NCBI GenBank assembly: GCA_947623955.1
Contig: CANQIP010000003.1
Location: 1-64,000 of the forward strand
From: an uncultured Clostridia bacterium
GTDB taxonomy: Bacteria; Bacillota; Clostridia; UBA1381
Direction: 5' to 3'
DNA length: 64,000 bases
The position numbers and the translations under genes are program-made. The notes beneath the pieces are model-generated. The model ran no database searches. It was given only the letters and a program-made list of their open reading frames with translations, and had not been told where the DNA came from. Below are positions 57,638 to 64,000 of the stretch, in pieces (the first letter of the stretch is position 1; the number at the start of each line of letters is the position of its first letter).

Positions 57638-57706
57638 TCACATTTTAAACATCTTCCGCACGATACCTCTCATAAATTTCGGCACTTCCAAGATTACTAC
57701 TTTCAT
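57638..57706 (-). CDS. spoVM: Stage V sporulation protein SpoVM (22-residue microprotein)
   Basis: Too short for the ORF track. AAAGGAGCTG precedes an ATG that opens MKVVILEVPKFMRGIVRKMFKM and a TGA. Aligned with Bacillus SpoVM (26 residues), the start MK, the PKF at 9-11, the GIVR at 14-17 and the Met at 19 coincide, including the helix-breaking Pro9 needed for recognition of positive membrane curvature. SpoVM is an amphipathic helix that marks the forespore membrane and recruits SpoIVA for coat assembly. The Bacillus C-terminal extension is absent. A tiny membrane protein gene lies 16 bases upstream in the same transcript. Confidence 0.85.
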   Translation of the reverse strand: MKVVILEVPKFMRGIVRKMFKM

Positions 57707-57722
57707 TTCCGACAGCTCCTTT

Positions 57723-57887
57723 CTACCACTTAAAAAGACATAAATACCCGAATACCGCAAGCACCGCCAGTTCAAGCACCGCAATCCAGAACGGCGGTAC
57801 GCACCGCCCGACTATTATTCCGACGCACAGTGCGAGAATGGCAAGACCCGCGGCCTTCACAAACCCTTTCATGCAGACGTTAAGCAT
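57723..57887 (-). CDS. Small two-helix membrane protein cotranscribed with spoVM
   Basis: A 54-residue protein (MLNVCMKGFVKAAGLAILALCVGIIVGRCVPPFWIAVLELAVLAVFGYLCLFKW), not in the ORF track. GTGAGGTGATAAAA supplies a good ribosome site. Two hydrophobic helices (about 9-27 and 33-52) are joined by RCVPPF. It lies directly before spoVM, and a GCATATTATA element (57915-57923) stands about 30 bases upstream, resembling sigma-K/E type -10 sequences. A sporulation role is inferred. Confidence 0.75.
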   Translation of the reverse strand: MLNVCMKGFVKAAGLAILALCVGIIVGRCVPPFWIAVLELAVLAVFGYLCLFKW

Positions 57888-58014
57888 TTTTATCACCTCA
57901 CGCGTTGTTTAGTTTATAATATGCTCACGTTAAAATTGTGTGCCGGAAAGGTAAATTATGTTTTTGCCGCGCATGTGCGATAATTTTTTGCGAGGAACAT
58001 AAAATAAATAATAC

Positions 58015-58043
58015 TTGCAAAAACAATAACAATGTTATATACT
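58015..58043 (+). promoter_or_regulatory. Promoter of the nfeD-SPFH operon
   Basis: TTGCAA, 17-bp spacer, TATACT. Confidence 0.7.
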
Positions 58044-58069
58044 GATAAAAGGAAAGAGGTGAGACGCGT

Positions 58070-58507
58070 ATGGATATGACGGTATGGATATGGCTGCTCG
58101 GAATAGTCGCGTTCGTAATTCTCGAAAGCGCGACGTACCAGCTTATAAGCATCTGGTTCGCCATAGGAGCAGTGGGCGGTCTTATCGCGAAGGCGTGCGG
58201 GGCGGGATTTGTTGTCCAGCTTTCGGTCTTTATAGCGGTATCCGCGCTGTGCATCATATGCCTTAGACCGCTGTCGAAAAAGCTTATTAAGGGCAAAGAG
58301 GTCAAAACAAACGCCGACGCGCTTGTCGGCGAGGAAGTACTCGTCACAAAGGAGATAAACAACCTGCGCGGCGAGGGTGAAGGCAGGGTCGGCGGCATGA
58401 CGTGGACGCTGCGCTCCGCGCTCGACGAGACAATCGCAGCGGGAGAAACTGTAATATGCGAAAAAATAGAGGGCGTAAAACTCATAGTTAAGAGAAAGGA
58501 AGATTAA
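58070..58507 (+). CDS. NfeD-family membrane protein
   Basis: A 145-residue protein with GAGGTGAG before the ATG. Two or three membrane helices (about 5-62, including WFAIGAVGGLIAKA) and a C-terminal OB-fold (ALVGEEVLVTKEINNLRGEGEGRVGGMTWTLRS). NfeD proteins pair with SPFH/flotillin-type proteins to organise membrane microdomains or stabilise them, in line with the gene that follows after one base. Confidence 0.9.
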   Translation: MDMTVWIWLLGIVAFVILESATYQLISIWFAIGAVGGLIAKACGAGFVVQLSVFIAVSALCIICLRPLSKKLIKGKEVKTNADALVGEEVLVTKEINNLRGEGEGRVGGMTWTLRSALDETIAAGETVICEKIEGVKLIVKRKED

Positions 58508-58508
58508 A

Positions 58509-59417
58509 ATGGGAATGGCTGTAGTAATTATAATTTTGCTTATAATTCTGCTTATAATACTCGTATCGAACATTAAAATCGTACCGCAGGCGCACTCGTA
58601 CATCATAGAGCGTCTCGGCGCGTACCATTCAAGCTGGGGAGTGGGACTGCACGTAAAAATCCCGTTCGTGGACAGAGTGGTAAAGAAGGTAAATTTAAAG
58701 GAACACGTCGCGGACTTCCCGCCGCAGGCTGTTATAACGAAGGATAACGTAACGATGCAGATAGACACCGTTGTGTACTATCAGATTACCGACCCCAAGC
58801 TGTTCGCATACGGCGTTGAGCGTCCGATGATGGCTATGGAAAACCTCACCGCGACGACGCTCCGTAATATAATCGGCGACCTGGAACTTGACGAAACGCT
58901 CACCTCGCGCGACACGGTAAACACGAAGATGCGCGCGATACTCGACGAGGCGACCGACCCGTGGGGAATAAAGATAAACCGCGTGGAGCTTAAGAACATA
59001 ATGCCGCCGAAGGAAATTCAGGACGCTATGGAGCGTCAGATGAAGGCGGAGCGTGAAAGACGCGAGAGCATTTTAAGAGCCGAGGGTGAGAAAAAGAGCG
59101 CAATACTCCGCGCCGAGGGTGAAAAGGAAAGCGCGATCTTACGTGCCGAGGCTAAGAAACAGGCGGCGATAAGAGAGGCGGAAGGTCAGGCGGAGGCGAT
59201 CATAGCCGTAAGAACGGCTGTCGCCGAAGGTATAAAGAAGATAAATGAGGCGAAACCGAGCGAGGCGTTCCTTACAATAAAATCGCTCGAAAGCTTTGAA
59301 AAAGCCGCCGACGGCAAGGCTACAAAGCTTATAATCCCGTCCGACATACAGGGCATAGCCGGACTTGCCGCGTCGCTCACGGAAATAATAAAATCCGACA
59401 ATCCGAAACAAAACTAA
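58509..59417 (+). CDS. SPFH/Band 7 membrane protein (stomatin/QmcA-like)
   Basis: A 302-residue protein: N-terminal membrane helix (about 3-22), SPFH domain (IKIVPQAHSYIIERLGAYHSSWGVGLHVKIPFVDRVVKKVNLKEHVADFPPQAVITKDNVTMQIDTVVYYQITDP), then a charged coiled coil with three near-repeats of ILRAEGEKxSAILRAE and a small C-terminal domain. Forms membrane-associated oligomers that scaffold proteases or lipids. Partner of NfeD upstream. Confidence 0.94.
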   Translation: MGMAVVIIILLIILLIILVSNIKIVPQAHSYIIERLGAYHSSWGVGLHVKIPFVDRVVKKVNLKEHVADFPPQAVITKDNVTMQIDTVVYYQITDPKLFAYGVERPMMAMENLTATTLRNIIGDLELDETLTSRDTVNTKMRAILDEATDPWGIKINRVELKNIMPPKEIQDAMERQMKAERERRESILRAEGEKKSAILRAEGEKESAILRAEAKKQAAIREAEGQAEAIIAVRTAVAEGIKKINEAKPSEAFLTIKSLESFEKAADGKATKLIIPSDIQGIAGLAASLTEIIKSDNPKQN

Positions 59418-59427
59418 ACCGAACGTC

Positions 59428-59460
59428 AAAAAACCATTCCCGCTGCGGAATGGTTTTTTA
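59428..59460 (+). terminator. Terminator after SPFH gene
   Basis: AAAAACCATTCC, CGCTGC loop region, GGAATGGTTTTTTA. It could also serve the small minus-strand gene. Confidence 0.85.
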
Positions 59461-59461
59461 T

Positions 59462-59581
59462 TTACGGCGGTTCATCATCGTCATTATCGCGCGTAAGAAC
59501 CGCCCACAACTCACGCGCCGCGGTGTAAATGCCGATAGAAAAGAATACCGCGACAATCGCCGTAAAAATCACATGAGCCAT
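59462..59581 (-). CDS. Small single-helix membrane protein
   Basis: A 39-residue protein (MAHVIFTAIVAVFFSIGIYTAARELWAVLTRDNDDDEPP), not in the ORF track. Ribosome site AAAGGGGGCG, one membrane helix (about 4-27) and an acidic tail. A GCATATTATA element at 59601-59609 lies 20 bases upstream, identical to the one before the spoVM operon. Function unknown; a sporulation link is possible. Confidence 0.6.
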   Translation of the reverse strand: MAHVIFTAIVAVFFSIGIYTAARELWAVLTRDNDDDEPP

Positions 59582-59779
59582 ACCGATCGCCCCCTTTGTG
59601 TATAATATGCGCTGGGTTACGTCTCCGACAAACAAATTTCCTCGTTAAAAAAGGGTTTTGACTGTCAAATGTTGTATTATAAAGGGTGCGGTAAAGACGA
59701 TTGATAATTTATTCACAAAAATTGTTATAAAAAGCGAAAACGGGGGTAAATATTTATTGTGCGGAAGGGAGGCGCGCGT

Positions 59780-61585
59780 ATGGCAGGAAGAATACCCGAA
59801 GACATAGTAGCGAAAATATACGACGAGAATGACATCATAGACTATGTGTCGCAGTACGTGACGCTTAAAAAGACGGGACGCGACTATATGGGTCTGTGTC
59901 CGTTCCACCACGAGAAAACGCCCTCATTCCACGTAAGCCGCGAAAAGCAGCTTTTCCACTGTTTCGGCTGCGGCGCAAGCGGTAACCTCGTGCAGTTTGT
60001 AATGCGCAGCGAGAACCTTGACTTTATGGACGCGCTGCACATGCTTGCCGACAGGGCGGGAATAGTGATACCCGAAAACGGCGCGGTGGAGAATGACGCG
60101 CAGCACGAAAAGAAAAAACGCATACTCGCGATGAACAAGGACGCGGCGCGTTTTTTTCACGGCTGTCTAAAGGACGAGAAAACAGGCTCGAAGGCGCGCG
60201 AGTACTTCCAAAAGCGCGGAATATCGGCAAAAACTATCACCGCCTACGGTCTGGGCTACGCGCCCGAGGGCAGAGACGCGCTGATAAAGCATCTTCTGTA
60301 TAAAGGTTACACAGCCGCCGAAACGGTCGAGGCGGGACTCGGCGTAAGCCGCGATGGACAGATACGCGACAAATTCAGAGGACGCGTCATGTTCCCGATA
60401 ATCGACGTGCGCGGCAACGTCATAGGTTTCGGCGGACGCGTCATGCACAACGAAAAGGAAATAAACGGCTACACTATACCGAAATATTTAAATTCACCCG
60501 AAACCCCCGTGTTCGACAAGGGTAAAAATCTGTTTTCACTGAACCTCGCAAAAAATTCGTCCGAACAGGACATAATATTGTGCGAGGGGTATATGGACGT
60601 TATCTCGGTGTATCAGGCGGGCGTCAAGAATATAGTCGCGACGCTCGGCACGGCGATAACGGAAAACCAGGCGCGGCTCATGCTGCGTTACGCGAGCGAG
60701 ATACTCATATGCTACGACATGGACGAGGCAGGCACAAAAGCCGCTTTGCGCGCCATAGACGTGATTTCGGACGCGGGCGGCAGGTCGAGAGTAATACGGC
60801 TCAAAAACGCGAAGGATCCCGACGAATACATAATAAAAAACGGCGTGGAGAAATTCAGGGAGGCGGTGCGTAACGCCGTGCCGTCAACCGAGTTTAAAAT
60901 TTCGCTCGTAAAAAACCGCTACGACACCACCACAGCCGACGGCAAGGTATTATTTATCGACGAAACGGTTAATATCTTTATGGGGATAAAGGACGCGGTG
61001 GAGGTCGACGCGTATATAACGAAGGTTGCCGAGGACGTCGGAATAAGCCGCGACGCGATACTCGCGAAATACCGTGAGAAATCGTCGCGCAATAAGTTCC
61101 GCAGCCGAATACCGCAAAAAAGCGAGTACCAAAAGCGCGCGGAGCGAGAAACGCGTCGGACGGTCAGGGAGGAAAACACGTCCTCAAAGCTCATGGAGGC
61201 CGAGAAACGTCTTTTGGGACTTATCTCACGCAGCCGCAAGCTGTACAAAGCGGCAAGCGAAAAAATGAGTCCGGACGATTTTTCGACGGATGTATACAGA
61301 CGCGTGGCAAAGCGCATGTACCAATGCTTTGAAAACGGCGAGACACCGGAGCCTGCCATGATTTTAAACGATTTTGAAGGCGGCGACCTTGATACCGCGA
61401 GCAGCGTGTTCTACAACCTCGAAGTCTACGACGGCGACGAGGAAACCGTGAAAGAACTTTTGTATACAATCAGGCTTGAAAGGCTTGATTTAAAAATAAA
61501 AAAAGAAACAAACCCCGCCGAACTGTCAAAGCTTTTTGGGGAGAGGGAAACGCTCTTGGCGGAAAAAAATACTTGGGAGGAATAA
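59780..61585 (+). CDS. dnaG: DNA primase
   Basis: A 601-residue enzyme. The ATG at [19 protein letters not shown] is selected by GGGAGG; the track's GTG start adds seven residues. Zinc-binding domain [13 protein letters not shown]...[14 protein letters not shown] polymerase domain, TOPRIM core with [10 protein letters not shown] and [12 protein letters not shown], and a C-terminal DnaB-interacting helical domain. It lays down RNA primers at the replication fork. rpoD begins 4 bases after the stop. Confidence 0.97.
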   Translation: MAGRIPEDIVAKIYDENDIIDYVSQYVTLKKTGRDYMGLCPFHHEKTPSFHVSREKQLFHCFGCGASGNLVQFVMRSENLDFMDALHMLADRAGIVIPENGAVENDAQHEKKKRILAMNKDAARFFHGCLKDEKTGSKAREYFQKRGISAKTITAYGLGYAPEGRDALIKHLLYKGYTAAETVEAGLGVSRDGQIRDKFRGRVMFPIIDVRGNVIGFGGRVMHNEKEINGYTIPKYLNSPETPVFDKGKNLFSLNLAKNSSEQDIILCEGYMDVISVYQAGVKNIVATLGTAITENQARLMLRYASEILICYDMDEAGTKAALRAIDVISDAGGRSRVIRLKNAKDPDEYIIKNGVEKFREAVRNAVPSTEFKISLVKNRYDTTTADGKVLFIDETVNIFMGIKDAVEVDAYITKVAEDVGISRDAILAKYREKSSRNKFRSRIPQKSEYQKRAERETRRTVREENTSSKLMEAEKRLLGLISRSRKLYKAASEKMSPDDFSTDVYRRVAKRMYQCFENGETPEPAMILNDFEGGDLDTASSVFYNLEVYDGDEETVKELLYTIRLERLDLKIKKETNPAELSKLFGERETLLAEKNTWEE

Positions 61586-61589
61586 CGTA

Positions 61590-62747
61590 ATGCTTGAAAG
61601 GAAAAAGCAAATCAAAAAGGAGCTTATAGAAAAGGGCAAGCAGAAGGGGATGCTCAGCTATAAGGAAATAAACGACGCGTTCGACGAGGTGGAGATTACT
61701 CCCAACGAGATAGAAACGCTCTACGACAGGTTTGAAAAGGAAGGAATAGAGCTTGTCGAGGATCTCGATAAGGAGCTTGAAGAAATCGAGGTATCAAAAG
61801 AGGAACTCGAGGATCTTTCCGTGCCGGAGGGCATAAACATTGACGACCACGTAAAGATGTACCTCAAAGAAATCGGCAAGGTAGACCTTCTCACAGCCGA
61901 GGAGGAAATGAGCCTCGCGAAACGAATGGCAGACGGCGACGCGGCAAAACTGCGGCTCGCGGACGAGGACGAAGACCTTGACGACGCGCAGCGCGCCGAG
62001 CTGGAGGCGCTCGTAAATGACGGAGAACAGGCGAAAAAGAACCTCGCCGAGGCTAACCTCCGCCTTGTCGTAAGTATAGCCAAGAGATACGTCGGACGCG
62101 GCATGCTTTTCCTCGACCTTATACAGGAGGGTAACCTCGGTCTCATAAAGGCGGTGGACAAGTTCGACTACACGAAGGGCTACAAATTCTCGACGTACGC
62201 GACATGGTGGATACGTCAGGCAATAACGCGCGCGATAGCCGATCAGGCGCGCACGATACGTATACCCGTACACATGGTTGAAACGATAAACAAGCTTGTG
62301 CGCGTGTCGCGTCAGCTTGTGCAGGAGCTCGGACGCGAACCCACGCCGGAGGAACTTGCAAAGGAACTCAATATGTCGGTGGAGAAGGTGCGCGAGATCT
62401 CAAAAATATCACAGGAACCCGTATCGCTCGAAACACCGATAGGCGAGGAGGAGGACAGCCACCTGGGCGACTTTATACCCGACGACGACGCGCCCGCACC
62501 GTCGGAGGCGGCAAGCTTTGTGCTTTTAAAGGAACAGCTCGGCGACGTGCTTTCAACGCTTACGCCGCGTGAGGCAAAGGTTTTGAGACTGCGTTTCGGT
62601 CTGGACGACGGACGCGCGAGAACGCTCGAAGAAGTCGGCTCGGAATTCGGCGTAACGCGTGAGCGTATACGTCAGATTGAGGCAAAGGCGCTCCGTAAGC
62701 TGCGCCACCCGTCGAGAAGTAAAAAACTGAAGGATTTTCTTGATTGA
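61590..62747 (+). CDS. rpoD: RNA polymerase primary sigma factor (sigma-A/RpoD)
   Basis: A 385-residue sigma factor. The start [20 protein letters not shown] is chosen because GGAGGAATAACG precedes it. Region 1.1 (about 10-85), region 1.2 [17 protein letters not shown], region 2 [74 protein letters not shown], region 3, and region 4 [39 protein letters not shown]. It recognises the TTGACA/TATAAT promoters listed here. dnaG-rpoD is the usual operon; rpsU is absent. Confidence 0.98.
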   Translation: MLERKKQIKKELIEKGKQKGMLSYKEINDAFDEVEITPNEIETLYDRFEKEGIELVEDLDKELEEIEVSKEELEDLSVPEGINIDDHVKMYLKEIGKVDLLTAEEEMSLAKRMADGDAAKLRLADEDEDLDDAQRAELEALVNDGEQAKKNLAEANLRLVVSIAKRYVGRGMLFLDLIQEGNLGLIKAVDKFDYTKGYKFSTYATWWIRQAITRAIADQARTIRIPVHMVETINKLVRVSRQLVQELGREPTPEELAKELNMSVEKVREISKISQEPVSLETPIGEEEDSHLGDFIPDDDAPAPSEAASFVLLKEQLGDVLSTLTPREAKVLRLRFGLDDGRARTLEEVGSEFGVTRERIRQIEAKALRKLRHPSRSKKLKDFLD

Positions 62748-62804
62748 TTTACACCGGGGCGGTATATTTTGTGCCGCCTCGTATTCATATAACGGAGGAT
62801 AAGC

Positions 62805-63770
62805 ATGAACTGGATAAAACTGACAATATACACATCTCACGAGGGTATAGAGCCGGTAAGCGGCAGACTGTACCGTCTCGGCATAACAGGTCTTGAAATA
62901 GAGGACGCGGAGGAATTTGACGACTTTCTTGAAGAAAGCAAACCGTACTGGGATTATGTGGACGAAGGACTTGTCGAGAAAATGCACGGCGAAACAAAGG
63001 TTAAGGCGTACATAAGCGACGACACCGCCGGACATGAATTGTTGCTCGGTATAAAATCCACGCTCGCCGAACTGAAAAGAATGGATAGTGACGGCGCGTT
63101 CGGACGTCTTGAAATTGACATGGATGGCATGACCGAGCAGGACTGGGCGAACAACTGGCGCAAATACTTCCACCCCATAGAAATAGGCGAGAAGATAATG
63201 ATAAAGCCCGTGTGGGAGGAACTTACCGAGCCCACCGACCGCACAGTGTTCAACATAGAACCCGGTATGAGTTTCGGCACAGGTTCGCACTACACAACGC
63301 AGCTTTGCCTTGAAACGCTTGAAAAATACATAAAGTCGGGCGATAAAATGCTCGACCTTGGCTGCGGCAGCGGTATACTGTCGATTGTCGCGCTCATGCT
63401 CGGCGCGTCTGAGGCCGTCGCGGTTGACGTTGACCCCGTCGCGGTCGATACGGCGTACCAAAACGCCGAGCGCAACGGCATAGACAAATCGCGCTATACC
63501 GTCATAAGCGGCGACGTTGTGAAGGACAGCGGCGTTCAGGACGTAATATCGAGGAACAAGTACAACGTCGTATGCGCGAATATCGTTGCCGACGTTATAA
63601 TCGGTCTCGCGCCCGTTGTAAGGCAGTACATGGCTGACGGCGCGGTATTTATAACGTCGGGCATAATCGAGGACAGAATAAACGATGTGACGGCTGCGCT
63701 TACCGAAAACGGTTTTGCCATAACCGAAATAAACCGCAGAAAGGATTGGGCGTCAATCGTATGCAAGTAA
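62805..63770 (+). CDS. prmA: Ribosomal protein L11 methyltransferase
   Basis: A 321-residue SAM enzyme with AACGGAGGATAA before the ATG. N-terminal substrate domain about 1-100; IEPGMSFGTGSHYTTQLCLETLEKY, the SAM motif MLDLGCGSGILSIVALMLG, AVDVDPVAVDTAYQNAERNG and VCANIVADVIIGLAP are standard PrmA blocks. It trimethylates lysines of L11. The next gene overlaps by 10 bases. Confidence 0.95.
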   Translation: MNWIKLTIYTSHEGIEPVSGRLYRLGITGLEIEDAEEFDDFLEESKPYWDYVDEGLVEKMHGETKVKAYISDDTAGHELLLGIKSTLAELKRMDSDGAFGRLEIDMDGMTEQDWANNWRKYFHPIEIGEKIMIKPVWEELTEPTDRTVFNIEPGMSFGTGSHYTTQLCLETLEKYIKSGDKMLDLGCGSGILSIVALMLGASEAVAVDVDPVAVDTAYQNAERNGIDKSRYTVISGDVVKDSGVQDVISRNKYNVVCANIVADVIIGLAPVVRQYMADGAVFITSGIIEDRINDVTAALTENGFAITEINRRKDWASIVCK

Positions 63771-64000
63771 GTGAGAATATATACCGTATCGGCGGCGCGT
63801 ACCTTGTCATAGGCGGCAAAACCGCGCTTATTGACACCGCGCCGTGCGGCGGTGAAAGTGCGCTCGTACAAAGCGTCGGGGAAATTCTGCGTGACAGGCG
63901 GCTCGACTATGTAATTTTAAACCACACCGAGGCGAACAGGTCGCATGGGCTTTGCGCGGTGATTGAGCGTTACCCCGACGCGGAGGTTATCGCCACCGTC
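63761..64000 (+). CDS. Metallo-beta-lactamase-fold protein, N-terminus (runs off the window)
   Basis: The first 80 residues of a protein starting MQVSENIYRIGGAYLVIGGKTALIDTAPCGGES. The beta-strand pair and IDT turn, then DYVILNHTEANRSHG, follow the MBL fold of the flavodiiron/FprA group. The expected HxExDH metal motif (HTEPDHSG) reads HTEANRSHG here, so one or more iron ligands are changed. The start ATG overlaps prmA; no good ribosome site is seen. The remainder is outside the window. Confidence 0.6.
   Translation, partial: MQVSENIYRIGGAYLVIGGKTALIDTAPCGGESALVQSVGEILRDRRLDYVILNHTEANRSHGLCAVIERYPDAEVIATV

Noticed and set aside
62553-63461. 302-codon antisense ORF across rpoD and prmA
   Set aside because: It spans two conserved genes and an intergenic gap, with no start signals.

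Overview
This 64 kb window comes from the chromosome of an anaerobic, spore-forming Clostridia-type Firmicute. The sporulation genes (spoIIGA-sigE-sigG, an alpha/beta SASP and a microgene that matches SpoVM), the single-membrane surface proteins with SLH domains and lipobox, and a class I desulfoferrodoxin support this. The large secreted pectate lyase, GH51 arabinofuranosidase, cytosolic GH28 and L-arabinose isomerase point to a pectin/arabinan user of the gut or rumen. The style resembles Monoglobus-like Clostridia, but that is an impression and not a phylogenetic result. There are no rRNA genes, CRISPR arrays, transposases or prophage genes; the mobile DNA consists of small palindromic MITE-like elements.

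Layout. 1-6.2 kb: the tail of an NCS2 permease, then a cobalamin riboswitch with its own terminator in front of a 1503-residue SLH-anchored surface protein that carries a transcobalamin-like DUF4430 domain. A convergent operon follows, encoding a DUF4430 lipoprotein and a solitary ECF S component. Together they look like a surface corrinoid (or related ligand) capture and uptake locus. 6.4-14.4 kb: two giant secreted pectin/arabinan enzymes in one operon. 14.5-15.3 kb: two tRNA-Ser genes and an SASP gene. 15.3-18.4 kb (minus): amidohydrolase, thioredoxin reductase and GT2, with overlapping ends. 18.5-24.1 kb: GNAT, HAD phosphatase, typA, a YoeB/RelB-type toxin-antitoxin pair, rpsB-tsf. 24.2-28.5 kb: orphan HicB, araA, a candidate structured ncRNA, a YwlE-like arginine phosphatase, rimI, tsaD. 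28.5-29 kb: a cluster of palindromic intergenic repeats.

29-35 kb: aroB, lspA, rluD-type synthase, ddl, murI, DUF1934 and an S41 protease (cell wall and housekeeping). 35.4-36.2 kb: three small proteins of likely spore association. 36.3-39.3 kb: desulfoferrodoxin and the spoIIGA-sigE-sigG cluster with a Spo0A-type promoter. 39.3-44.9 kb: a PucR-type regulator, a second S41 protease, an LTA-synthase-like enzyme and GH28. 44.9-48.2 kb (minus): polysaccharide deacetylase, fba, a zinc-ribbon protein and ogg. 48.4-55.4 kb: aspS, a four-gene Gld-like ABC/DUF4340 operon and an esterase. 55.4-59.6 kb: a beta-helix surface protein, a MITE carrying an insertion, a minus-strand hairpin RNA candidate, spoVM and tiny membrane proteins, NfeD/SPFH. 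59.8-64 kb: dnaG, rpoD, prmA and the start of a metallo-beta-lactamase-fold gene.

Many vegetative promoters are clear, with 16-17 bp spacers and often an extended -10 of the form TGTGGTATACT. Starts were moved from the ORF track wherever a ribosome binding site clearly selected another codon. All functional calls were made by reading motifs; no database search was run.
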